This document shows, piece by piece, positions 26,918-34,649 of a stretch of DNA of 64,000 nt. Both the position numbers and the translations under genes were made by a program. This DNA comes from Olavius algarvensis spirochete endosymbiont. GTDB lineage: Bacteria > Spirochaetota > Spirochaetia > DSM-2461. The notes beneath the pieces are model-generated. The model was given only the letters and a program-made list of their open reading frames with translations. It was not told the DNA's origin and made no database searches. The DNA lies in contig UWYT01000188.1 in the NCBI GenBank assembly GCA_900608495.1, positions 62,001 through 126,000 of the forward strand, read 5' to 3'. How positions within the stretch are numbered: position 1 is the stretch's first letter; the number at the start of each line of letters is the position of its first letter.

Positions 26918-27538
26918 TCATACAGGTAGATGAACATGTTTCAGGAAATTGCGGACACCTGCCAACAGTTGAGAATGGTTTTCGGCGCAATCGAAGTCAG
27001 GATATTTTTTCTTAATCAAATCTGGTGCGCGAAAAAGCACACTTTTATGGGCTGCTTTCAACATGGAAATATCATTGTACGAATCGCCCGCGGCAAAAAC
27101 CTCCAAGCCCATTGTACGAAAGGCCTTCACTGCTTCTCGCTTACCATCGTTTTGGCGGAGTCTGTAGGAAGAAATTCGACCGCCCTTTTCCACCAACAGT
27201 GTGTTGCAGAACAAAGTTGGAAAATTGAGCTTGTTCATCAGTGGGGTGGCAAACTGATCGAAGGTATCTGAAAGCACCACCAACTGCGTCTCCATTCGAA
27301 CCTGTTGAACAAAGTCGCAGGCTCCGTCCAGGGGCTCAAGTTTGCTGATTATCGTTTGGATATCCTCTAGAATCAACCCTTCTTTGTCCAGAATCGACAG
27401 ACGGTATTTCATAAGTTCGTTGTAGTCATTTCTATCCCGGGTTGTAAGGCTGAGTTCCTTGAGTCCAGTTTCTTCAGCTATCGCAATCCATATTTCCGGA
27501 ACTAAAACTCCTTCAAGGTCTAGACAAACTAATTTCAT
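26918..27538 (-). CDS. thrH: ThrH-type phosphoserine phosphatase / homoserine phosphotransferase
   Basis: 206 residues, HAD superfamily, matching ThrH in length. Motif I is CLDLEGVLVPE (residues 5-15, nucleophile Asp in DLEG rather than DxDxT), motif II VVLSDTFDQFA (about 88-98), and motif III/IV GGRISSYRLRQNDGKREAV and AAGDSYNDISML (about 150-161). ThrH releases serine from phosphoserine and can phosphorylate homoserine. Alone on the minus strand, converging on the hybrid kinase gene; upstream lies fusA, divergent. Confidence 0.88.
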   Translation of the reverse strand: MKLVCLDLEGVLVPEIWIAIAEETGLKELSLTTRDRNDYNELMKYRLSILDKEGLILEDIQTIISKLEPLDGACDFVQQVRMETQLVVLSDTFDQFATPLMNKLNFPTLFCNTLLVEKGGRISSYRLRQNDGKREAVKAFRTMGLEVFAAGDSYNDISMLKAAHKSVLFRAPDLIKKKYPDFDCAENHSQLLAGVRNFLKHVHLPV

Positions 27539-27733
27539 TTATGTATCCAAAGCGATAAGATTTTCGCGGAAGACTAGCTTGAAGTGACGATTCTTTTCAA
27601 GAGCAAAAAAGTGTAGACCAAAGATGTGACGATAGCTATACTACGCCGACTTCTTGGTACAATCCCCCAATAAGTAAATATTTAGTTTAGAGAAATCCCG
27701 CCAGATGGGGTTTTCGATACGAGGTAGGAACGC

Positions 27734-29815
27734 ATGAGTTTTGATACTGAAAAACTGCGTAATATTGGAATAAGCGCTCATATTGACTCAGGAAAGACAA
27801 CACTTACAGAGCGAATTCTATTTTTCTGCCAGAAAATACACTCCATTCATGAGGTGCGTGGCAAAGATGGCGTCGGAGCCACCATGGATTTCATGGAACT
27901 TGAGAAGGAACGTGGTATTACGATTGTCTCTGCTGCAACCAGTGTTAACTGGAAGTATCACCAGATAAATATCATCGATACTCCTGGCCATGTCGATTTT
28001 ACAATAGAAGTTGAAAGAGCGCTGCATGTTCTGGATGGAGCCATCCTGGTTCTCTGTTCAGTAGGCGGTGTTCAAAGCCAGTCGATTACCGTCGATCGGC
28101 AACTGAAGCGTTACAACGTACCCAGGGTGGTCTTTGTTAACAAAACCGATCGAACTGGCGCAAACCCTTATAAGGTTTGCCAGCAGCTTGTAGACAAGCT
28201 GGGACTAAATGCAGTGATGATGCAGATTCCAATCGGACTGGAAGAAAAACATGAAGGCGTAGTGGATTTGGTTAGCATGAAAGCAATCTACTTTGATACC
28301 GATGTAGTCCACGAAACTCGCATTGCGGAAGTGCCAGCTGAGCTTCAGGCTGAAGCGACGGAGAAACGTGAAATCATGCTTGAAGCTCTCACCATGTTTG
28401 ACGACCAATTATTAGAAAGGGTGATGGATGGCGATGAGATTCCGGAAGATCTCATTCACAGGGCCGCTCGTGTCGGCACCCTGGCAAATAATTTGGTTCC
28501 TGTTTACATAGGGAGCGCATATAGAAATAAGGGTGTGCAGCCTTTATTGGATGCGGTTATTCGCTACCTCCCCTCTCCGACAGATGTCACTAATGAAGCC
28601 CTTGACTTAAGCAAGAATGAAGAAAAAGTAGTTTTTACATCAGATTTTACGAAGCCAGCTGTTGCACTGGCGTTCAAACTGGAAGATGGGCAGTATGGGC
28701 AGCTGACATATATACGAATCTATCAGGGGGTCATCAGGAAGGGCGCTGATTTGTATAATGTTCGCAGTCAACGGAAGTTTAAGGTTGGCCGCCTTGTTCG
28801 AATGCATGCCGATTCAACGGAGGATATTAACGAGGCGGGACCCGGGGACATAGTTGCACTCTTCGGAATTGAATGCGCTTCGGGAGATACCTTTTGCGGT
28901 TCCAAGTTGAACTTCTCGATGACATCCATGTATGTTCCCAATCCAGTTGTTTCTCTATCGGTGAAGGCGAAGAACAAATCGGCATCGGACAAGGTGATTA
29001 AGGCTTTGAATCGTTTTGCCAAGGAGGATCCGACATTTCGCAGTTATGTGGATGCGGAAACGAATGATACCGTTGTTCAAGGAATGGGAGAGTTGCATCT
29101 TGAGGTTTACTTGGAACGCATGCGTCGCGAGTACAAAATTGAAATGGAAACCGGTGCGCCTCAGGTGGCATATCGTGAGACGATAACCAGAAGAGTGGAA
29201 TGGGAGTATACGCACAAAAAACAAACAGGCGGCAGTGGTCAATATGCGAAGTTACTTGGAATCATGGAACCCTGCGAAGGAGAAAACTATATTTTCGAAA
29301 ATAAGGTGAGAGGAGGCAGTATCCCCACTGATTACATTCCCTCGTGCGACAAGGGATTTCAAACCGCGATGCAAAAAGGTCCTCTACTGGGTTTTCCGAT
29401 TGTCAACGTGAAGATGACAGTTGTGGATGGGGGCTCACACTCTGTTGATTCCTCAGATATGGCGTTCCAAACAGCCGCTATTCTGGGTTTCAAGAAGGCC
29501 TACAGGGAAGCAGGGGCCGTCATGCTTGAACCGATAATGAAAGTCGTGGTGGAAGGGCCAACCGAGTTTCAGGGCAGTATATTTGGCAGCATAAATCAGC
29601 GACGAGGTATTATACTGGCATCGCAGGATGAAGGACATAATTGTATAGTGGAAGCGGAGGTGCCGCTTAGCGAGATGTTCGGTTACTCCACAACACTGCG
29701 TTCCTCCACTCAGGGGAAAGCAGAGTTCACAATGGAGTTTGCTAAGTTTGTGAAAGTGCCTCGATCGATTGCCGAAGAATTGCTGGAAATTCAAACCAGT
29801 AAGCTCGGCAAATAG
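27734..29815 (+). CDS. fusA: Elongation factor G, spirochaete/mitochondrial-like (spd) type
   Basis: 693 residues with all five domains. GTPase motifs: HIDSGKTT (G1, residues 16-23), ERGITI (G2), DTPGHVDF (G3), NKTD (G4) and GSA near 261 (G5). The wording [23 protein letters not shown] and [18 protein letters not shown] is characteristic of the mitochondrial EF-G1-like group that also occurs in spirochaetes and planctomycetes, rather than canonical bacterial EF-G. GAGG precedes the ATG. It is not next to rpsL-rpsG-tufA, so another EF-G may exist elsewhere. Likely a functional translocase. Confidence 0.93.
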   Translation: MSFDTEKLRNIGISAHIDSGKTTLTERILFFCQKIHSIHEVRGKDGVGATMDFMELEKERGITIVSAATSVNWKYHQINIIDTPGHVDFTIEVERALHVLDGAILVLCSVGGVQSQSITVDRQLKRYNVPRVVFVNKTDRTGANPYKVCQQLVDKLGLNAVMMQIPIGLEEKHEGVVDLVSMKAIYFDTDVVHETRIAEVPAELQAEATEKREIMLEALTMFDDQLLERVMDGDEIPEDLIHRAARVGTLANNLVPVYIGSAYRNKGVQPLLDAVIRYLPSPTDVTNEALDLSKNEEKVVFTSDFTKPAVALAFKLEDGQYGQLTYIRIYQGVIRKGADLYNVRSQRKFKVGRLVRMHADSTEDINEAGPGDIVALFGIECASGDTFCGSKLNFSMTSMYVPNPVVSLSVKAKNKSASDKVIKALNRFAKEDPTFRSYVDAETNDTVVQGMGELHLEVYLERMRREYKIEMETGAPQVAYRETITRRVEWEYTHKKQTGGSGQYAKLLGIMEPCEGENYIFENKVRGGSIPTDYIPSCDKGFQTAMQKGPLLGFPIVNVKMTVVDGGSHSVDSSDMAFQTAAILGFKKAYREAGAVMLEPIMKVVVEGPTEFQGSIFGSINQRRGIILASQDEGHNCIVEAEVPLSEMFGYSTTLRSSTQGKAEFTMEFAKFVKVPRSIAEELLEIQTSKLGK

Positions 29816-29823
29816 GGGGATTT

Positions 29824-30537
29824 GTGATAAAAAATGAGCTGATTAAGAAAAGCCCGCTTCGGAAACTTGATCAATCAATCCGAGGTGGATTGAGCCGGGG
29901 GAGTATTGGCGTGATTGCCTCTCGCAAGGGTATTGGGAAAACTGCATGCCTTGTTCATATTGCCACCGATAAGCTGATTGCCGGGCAGCGGGTTATCCAT
30001 GTTTCCTATGCAAAGAGAGTGGATCACATTGTTGATTGGTATGAGGATATTTTTAAAGAAATCAGTCAGAAACGCGATTTGGAAAACGCAATGGAAATTC
30101 ACGATGAGATAATTCACAATCGCGTAATCATGAATTTCAGTCAACATGGTACTTCGGTGGCGCAGGTTATCTCGGGTCTCTCGGCTATGATGAATAATGG
30201 TCGAATGGATGCAGAAGTTATTGTTTTCGATGGATATGATTTCACTCGATCCGATTATCAGGATGTCTATGCATTCAAGAAATTTGCCTCCGATAAAGAG
30301 GTAGAACTTTGGTTTACGGATGATTACCACAGAACCGATATCGATGGCCCTGTACTAAGCGATGAAGGGATACCCACCAATTTGATTCCTTTTCTTGATT
30401 TGATAGGGGTAATTATCACAATAAAAGCCGAGAGAGACTATCTTCATCTGTATCTGGTGAAGGATCATGAGAGAATCAACATAAAGGATCTCCCTCTGAA
30501 ATTGGATCCGAGGACGCTGCTAATCGCAGAGGTGTAA
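29824..30537 (+). CDS. P-loop (RecA/KaiC-like) NTPase of unknown function
   Basis: 237 residues. Walker A-type ASRKGIGKTA (about residues 32-41) after a helix-turn resembling RecA/DnaB/KaiC ATPases (LDQSIRGGLSRGSIGVIAS), and a Walker B-like EVIVFDGYDF (about 131-140). No recombinase or helicase signature follows. GTG start eight bases after the fusA stop, with GGGGGA in between, so it is translated from the fusA transcript. Members of this family occur as conserved cytoplasmic proteins in spirochaetes; the role is unknown. Confidence 0.7.
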   Translation: MIKNELIKKSPLRKLDQSIRGGLSRGSIGVIASRKGIGKTACLVHIATDKLIAGQRVIHVSYAKRVDHIVDWYEDIFKEISQKRDLENAMEIHDEIIHNRVIMNFSQHGTSVAQVISGLSAMMNNGRMDAEVIVFDGYDFTRSDYQDVYAFKKFASDKEVELWFTDDYHRTDIDGPVLSDEGIPTNLIPFLDLIGVIITIKAERDYLHLYLVKDHERINIKDLPLKLDPRTLLIAEV

Positions 30538-30569
30538 AATGCTCTCAGGAGGATTAAAGCCCACGAAGC

Positions 30570-31055
30570 ATGACACATAGAATTTCGTATCAGTTAAAGT
30601 TTGGCGTTCCCAGCGAGTTTAGAAATCAAGAGCGAATGCTTGCTTCAGTCGATTCACTTCTTAGAGCATTTGAGGGAGTTGACCGTCTAATTGCAGATTC
30701 CATAGGAATGGAATTAATCTACAAGAAGGCGCTCAGGGAGATGGAGCCGACGTACTTCGATTATGAAGTGACGCTCACTCTGGTTTGGCCGGTTCAGATG
30801 CGACTGGGTAGCTCGCCAAAACCAGCTTCCATAAGTCTAATTATAGAGCAGGCTCATCAAGATCTGCTCAAGTCGCTAAAGCTTGATTCTGCGGATGCAA
30901 GTGAAATCACCAATAATTGGGATAGATGGGCCAGAAATGAGGGATTTGCGGATTCCTTCATTTATCTTGCCCCGTCTGCAAAACACTTTCAGTCATTCCT
31001 GGATGACTTCAGCAGAGCTGCTCATAATCTTGATAATAGGATTATTCTTAGTTAG
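30570..31055 (+). CDS. Hypothetical cytoplasmic protein
   Basis: 161 residues, no signal peptide or membrane segment and no motif I know. It has a ferredoxin-like alternation (MTHRISYQLKFGVPS.., YFDYEVTLTLVWPV). An AGGAGG at 30547-30552 lies 17 bases before the ATG, longer than usual, but an in-frame stop just upstream excludes an earlier start. It follows the P-loop gene by 32 nt on the same strand and is probably cotranscribed with it. Function unknown. Confidence 0.6.
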   Translation: MTHRISYQLKFGVPSEFRNQERMLASVDSLLRAFEGVDRLIADSIGMELIYKKALREMEPTYFDYEVTLTLVWPVQMRLGSSPKPASISLIIEQAHQDLLKSLKLDSADASEITNNWDRWARNEGFADSFIYLAPSAKHFQSFLDDFSRAAHNLDNRIILS

Positions 31056-31216
31056 AGTGCGCGTTCGTTATTCGGTAAACTACGTCTGTTTTGCCTGATA
31101 ATACCATTCTTCAAATTTTGCTTCCCTCTGTTTTTCCTTGCTGCCACGGTGCCGAGGACGACGATTTCCTGTTCCGCTGCAATAACTCCCTGCCTGATAC
31201 GCTTATATCGATTCAT
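31052..31216 (-). CDS. Possible 54-residue basic small protein
   Basis: A short minus-strand frame starting at ATG 31216, with GGGAG seven bases upstream. The product is strongly basic (MNRYKRIRQGVIAAEQEIVV followed by an Arg/Lys/Asn-rich tail). Its stop overlaps the end of the convergent plus-strand gene by 4 nt. A second frame on the same strand also reads protein-like (SKEKQREAKFEEWYYQAK) but lacks a start. Without homology I cannot tell a real small gene from chance; the rest of this 315-nt interval is otherwise empty. Confidence 0.25.
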   Translation of the reverse strand: MNRYKRIRQGVIAAEQEIVVLGTVAARKNRGKQNLKNGIIRQNRRSLPNNERAL

Positions 31217-31370
31217 GTTTTCACTCCCGGGTAGCCGATTATCGGATTATCCAGCCACTTGATTTCATTGAATTTTTTTTCAGATATGCTCTGGTAAAAA
31301 AATCTCGAAAAATCATGTAGACTATGGAAGACTTTCATCCAGGAAATTATTATTTATGTAGGAGGAAGTC

Positions 31371-31601
31371 ATGTTCGATTTGAATAGGTCTATCGATGCC
31401 GAAGACAACGACGAAAAAACCGATGAAATATCCCTAGAAGACCTTGAGAGCATGGAAGACGAAGAGAGTAATCAAACTGGCGATTTTGTGGACGAGGATG
31501 GCTGGGGTGATTCCTTCGATGATTTGGACAGCGGAGCGTGGGAAGATCGGTACAATGATGAAGAGGATGGAATAGAGCGAGATCCATGGGAACTTGGATG
31601 A
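31371..31601 (+). CDS. Very acidic small protein
   Basis: 76 residues, of which close to half are Asp or Glu; almost no Lys. Trp-Gly-Asp and Trp-Glu-Asp repeats (DGWGDSFDDLDSGAWEDRYND) suggest a disordered acidic chain or partner-binding peptide. AGGAGG directly upstream (nine bases before the ATG) is one of the best ribosome-binding sites in the window. It overlaps the next gene by 8 nt, so the pair should be coupled. No family recognised. Confidence 0.65.
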   Translation: MFDLNRSIDAEDNDEKTDEISLEDLESMEDEESNQTGDFVDEDGWGDSFDDLDSGAWEDRYNDEEDGIERDPWELG

Positions 31602-32445
31602 AAGAGTGAACAACTGGCATAGTGAACTAATTGATAAGTTGCAATATATTTTTGTCCGTGGCGTATATCAGGAGATAGATGCGTTAATCGCCGCATTGCA
31701 CGACAAGAACAATTTTGAAGATTTATGTGAAAAACTCTTTCGAGGGTGTTCAATAGCTGACAATGGCTATCTAGTCCCTGGTGGCTTTTTCACGGATGAA
31801 AACTGCTCGGCCTCCTTACAATATGTGATGTATGAGTTATTGAGTCGAACTCCGGATACTTTTTTGTTGAAACACAGAGTTACCAGAGTGAAATTTGTTC
31901 GAAGTCGGCTTAACGGAGCATTTCGGTTTCCCTCGAAGCTGTTTTCACTACCCCGCTTACAGGCGCTGACCGTACGTGACATGGGAATAAACCAGCTTCC
32001 CACGATTCCCAATGTCAATAAAACCATTACAGTTATAGATTTAGAGGGTAACGAAATTGGAATTTTCCCCGATGGACTCCTTCGGTTGCCAAATTTGTCT
32101 ATACTGAACCTCGCTTACAATAAGATTGAGGAACTTCCAAGTGCTTTATGTAGATTGAAGCGTCTGCGAGTCCTAAGCCTCAAAGGAAACGTTATTGGAA
32201 GAATTCCAGAGGATTGGCATAGGATGCAGAATCTTCGTGTTCTGGACCTATCCATGAACCGCTTGAAAGTTGTTCCAGATTCCCTGTGCACACTCGGAGC
32301 ACTTAAGGACTTGAGGTTGTCGTTTAACGATCTTCCGGCTTCCATAGAGGCGTACTGGGAAAGGAGTATTACAAAGGAGTGTAAGAGGGGACAGAACCTC
32401 ATTAATAGCAATGTATCTTCCCAACATTTTAAAGGATCGCTATGA
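31594..32445 (+). CDS. Leucine-rich-repeat protein
   Basis: 283 residues, no signal peptide. Residues 1-100 are a helical domain without recognised motif (KLQYIFVRGVYQEIDALIAA). Residues 125-255 hold five to six bacterial LRRs of about 23 residues: ITVIDLEGNEIGIFPDGLL, LSILNLAYNKIEELPSAL, LRVLSLKGNVIGRIPEDW, LRVLDLSMNRLKVVPDSL and LKDLRLSFNDLP. LRRs form protein-binding solenoids. TTG at 31594 overlaps the acidic-protein gene; GTG at 31606 is a possible alternative start. Its end overlaps the PlsC gene by 35 nt. Partner unknown; the acidic protein is an obvious candidate from position. Confidence 0.78.
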   Translation: MDERVNNWHSELIDKLQYIFVRGVYQEIDALIAALHDKNNFEDLCEKLFRGCSIADNGYLVPGGFFTDENCSASLQYVMYELLSRTPDTFLLKHRVTRVKFVRSRLNGAFRFPSKLFSLPRLQALTVRDMGINQLPTIPNVNKTITVIDLEGNEIGIFPDGLLRLPNLSILNLAYNKIEELPSALCRLKRLRVLSLKGNVIGRIPEDWHRMQNLRVLDLSMNRLKVVPDSLCTLGALKDLRLSFNDLPASIEAYWERSITKECKRGQNLINSNVSSQHFKGSL

Positions 32446-33214
32446 GACCGATCCGATTCGTCATTGTCGCTATTCGTCTCGACGCATGTTCACTAGTGCA
32501 ATTTGGTTTTACCTGCGATATATAATCTTAGTTATCTGCTCTGGGATAAAATTCTTTTTTGCGAAAGACCCTCAGCGCACGGTTGTTCGCCAGGCACTTC
32601 TTGTAATGCGGATTGTGGAAAGGCAAGGAGTGCATCTAACATTTGAAGGATTAAGCAAATATCCGGCCGAGAGCGGGCCTTATGTGTTTGCCTGCAATCA
32701 TATGAGCACTTTGGAAGTGAACGTCTTGCCAGGATTGATTGCTTCAAGAATTCCCATGACCTTTGTAGTTAAGCAAAGTCTACTGAAAACGCCGTTTTTC
32801 GGAAAAATTCTACGCAGACTTAGGGCCATTCCCGTTAAAAGGTGTCATCCTGGCGAAGATTTGATACAAGTTATCAGAGTGGGCAAAAAAATGCTCTCCG
32901 AGGGCACTTCAGTGATACTCTTTCCGGAAGGTACCCGCCAGGATGTTTTCTCACCACGACGTTTCAACAGCCTAGCTGTCAAACTCGCTCTCAAGGCAGA
33001 AGTACAAATTGTCCCCGTTGCTCTTAAAACGGATTTTTGGGGAGCCGGTAAACTGATAAAGGAATTTGGAGCTCTTCACAGAGATAGGCGAGTGAATATA
33101 TCTTTTGGGGGTCCAATCAGAGCCAGCGGGCGAGGCAAAAATGAACAACAAATGATTGTAGATTTTATTTCGAATCATCTTCGTGAGTGGGGTTCTCCGG
33201 TGGATGCGGCGTAA
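32411..33214 (+). CDS. plsC: 1-acyl-sn-glycerol-3-phosphate acyltransferase (PlsC family)
   Basis: 267 residues with an N-terminal membrane segment (FYLRYIILVICSGIKFFF, about 31-48). Block I reads NHMSTLE (about residues 96-102), that is HxxxxE in place of the usual HxxxxD; block II/III RAIPVKR and FPEGTRQ (about 176-182) are intact. PlsC acylates lysophosphatidate to phosphatidate at the inner membrane. The ATG at 32411 lies inside the LRR gene; ATG 32486 is an alternative and neither has a good Shine-Dalgarno. The HxxxxE form is known to me from related sequences, so it is probably active. Confidence 0.87.
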   Translation: MYLPNILKDRYETDPIRHCRYSSRRMFTSAIWFYLRYIILVICSGIKFFFAKDPQRTVVRQALLVMRIVERQGVHLTFEGLSKYPAESGPYVFACNHMSTLEVNVLPGLIASRIPMTFVVKQSLLKTPFFGKILRRLRAIPVKRCHPGEDLIQVIRVGKKMLSEGTSVILFPEGTRQDVFSPRRFNSLAVKLALKAEVQIVPVALKTDFWGAGKLIKEFGALHRDRRVNISFGGPIRASGRGKNEQQMIVDFISNHLREWGSPVDAA

Positions 33215-33226
33215 AAACAGGGACTC

Positions 33227-33464
33227 TTGTGGATAACTTGTGGATAGTTTGAGAAAAGTCGAAAATACTCAAAAATCCGCTTTTTCCTCTTTTTTCGTAT
33301 GAATTGAATCATTGAACCCGTGCATATACATTGAATGAACCTTTTTAGCTGACATTTTGGATTTTTCTGAGCGCTTTTCTCATGTTTTCCCCATCGGTAG
33401 ACAGAAAATCCCGTCTATGGGTCATCTCTGTCTCCCAAATTGTGGATGTTTTGCTTGTGGATAA
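33227..33464 (+). other. Cluster of four DnaA-box-like sequences (candidate replication or DnaA-titration locus)
   Basis: Four same-orientation copies of TTGTGGATRN: TTGTGGATAA 33227-33236, TTGTGGATAG 33238-33247, TTGTGGATGT 33440-33449 and TTGTGGATAA 33455-33464. Two are perfect complements of the E. coli consensus TTATCCACA and one differs by one base. The first pair is intergenic; the second pair lies in the 3' end of a truncated gene. An AT-rich stretch (33250-33350) separates the pairs. dnaA, dnaN, gyrB and parAB are not in the window, so an oriC role is inference; DnaA-binding regulation or titration are alternatives. Confidence 0.4.
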
Positions 33465-34142
33465 ATTGTGAACAACCTTGGAATAATCGGGCACGCTGGA
33501 AGAAAGCATAGAAACTCCAGTCCGCATCATCTCGGCAGTTTCCCAGGAAACATGACAAATCGAAGTCTCTTTGGCCAGGGAGTTTGCAAAGAGTTCGTCT
33601 ATTACTCGCCTGGGTTGGTCCCCTTCGTATCCAAGGATGATTTGTTTAGGGTGTAGGAAATCGTTGAGGTTTCTGTCTTTGCCAAAAAAAGCCGGGAAGG
33701 CCACTACATTTATCATGTCGGAATACATGGTCTCGTTTAACCAATCCTGCAGGACGTGACAAGAGCCACTTGGTACCTTGGCGCTCACAATTACCATGGA
33801 AAAGGAACCCATGATGCCCGTTAAACACTCCGCTGCCCGCAGTAACGCTTCCTTATCAGGCATAGTGTCACTGTCGGAACTGGGTACTTCGGAGATTACC
33901 ACAACTTTGGCCTCTAAGAGGCATTTCTCCAGTTCAGATGTAAATCTCAGCTGTCCTTCCCTTAGAACCGATTTCATATGAGAAGATAGTTCCTCATCAT
34001 TTATGCTTAACATGCCACGCTGCAAACGTCTTGCTCTTGTTGGATTCACATCAATAGTGGTTACTGTGTGTCCCAATATGGCAAGACCAACCGAAATGAT
34101 TACTCCTTCGTAACCTGAGCCCAAGATAGTAATATGCATCAT
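33345..34142 (-). CDS. Truncated UDP-glucose/GDP-mannose dehydrogenase-like protein (probably decaying)
   Basis: 265 residues against about 440 for the family. The N-terminal NAD-binding domain is complete (HITILGSGYEGVIISVGLAI at residues 2-21, IDVNPTRARRLQRG, LRFTSELEKCLLEA), and the sequence reaches the start of the central domain (HVSWETAEMMRTGV). The remaining central and UDP-binding domains, including the catalytic Cys region, are missing; the last 40 residues are unlike the family. GGGAGGG sits right before the two ATGs at 34142/34139. NAD binding may survive but dehydrogenase activity is not expected. Its last 120 bp contain two DnaA-box-like sequences. Confidence 0.65.
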   Translation of the reverse strand: MMHITILGSGYEGVIISVGLAILGHTVTTIDVNPTRARRLQRGMLSINDEELSSHMKSVLREGQLRFTSELEKCLLEAKVVVISEVPSSDSDTMPDKEALLRAAECLTGIMGSFSMVIVSAKVPSGSCHVLQDWLNETMYSDMINVVAFPAFFGKDRNLNDFLHPKQIILGYEGDQPRRVIDELFANSLAKETSICHVSWETAEMMRTGVSMLSSSVPDYSKVVHNLSTSKTSTIWETEMTHRRDFLSTDGENMRKALRKIQNVS

Positions 34143-34649
34143 CCCTCCCTTACGTATCCTAAAAATAAAGTTAACCCAGTTTTTCCAATTCCACAGGGAA
34201 AGAAACAAAAAGAATTCAAATTAAATGTGGGATTGGATACTTCTATCAATGTCATTTCACTGATCCGAACCAACAATTAACCTCGGGCGACATCTCGCAG
34301 AACGATTCCTTATCGTGCAGACAACCTATGGGCGAGTGTCGCCATAGTCTCTTCCGGAAGAAATAAGTTTCTCTGCTCAGAAAGAGATTCAAAGTACCCG
34401 CGGCCTAATAGTTACTCTCGGCCTCCTCAGCTTCAGTGCTTGCAAATCGTTCAGTTCAAGCTGCCGAAGCACCATTTCCTTCTTTCAACCCAATAGATGT
34501 CAACAAACCCCTCATAGGAGCAGGCCGAGGACATGGACGACTATTCACTGCCGGTACAAAGCAAAGCATAAATTTAATAAAGAACAACTGATTATTATGA
34601 CAGAACTTTGTCACAATGCAAAGATGCATTTTGGAGTTATGATACATAC
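34143..34649. other. 507-nt gap with a possible frameshifted lipoprotein remnant
   Basis: No intact gene. On the plus strand at about 34403-34450 one frame reads TRGLIVTLGLLSFSACKS, like a lipoprotein signal with lipobox, while a neighbouring frame from about 34450 to 34580 reads AAEAPFPSFNPIDVNKPLIG, which also looks protein-like before stopping. A single frameshift would join them. Could be chance. Confidence 0.25.
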
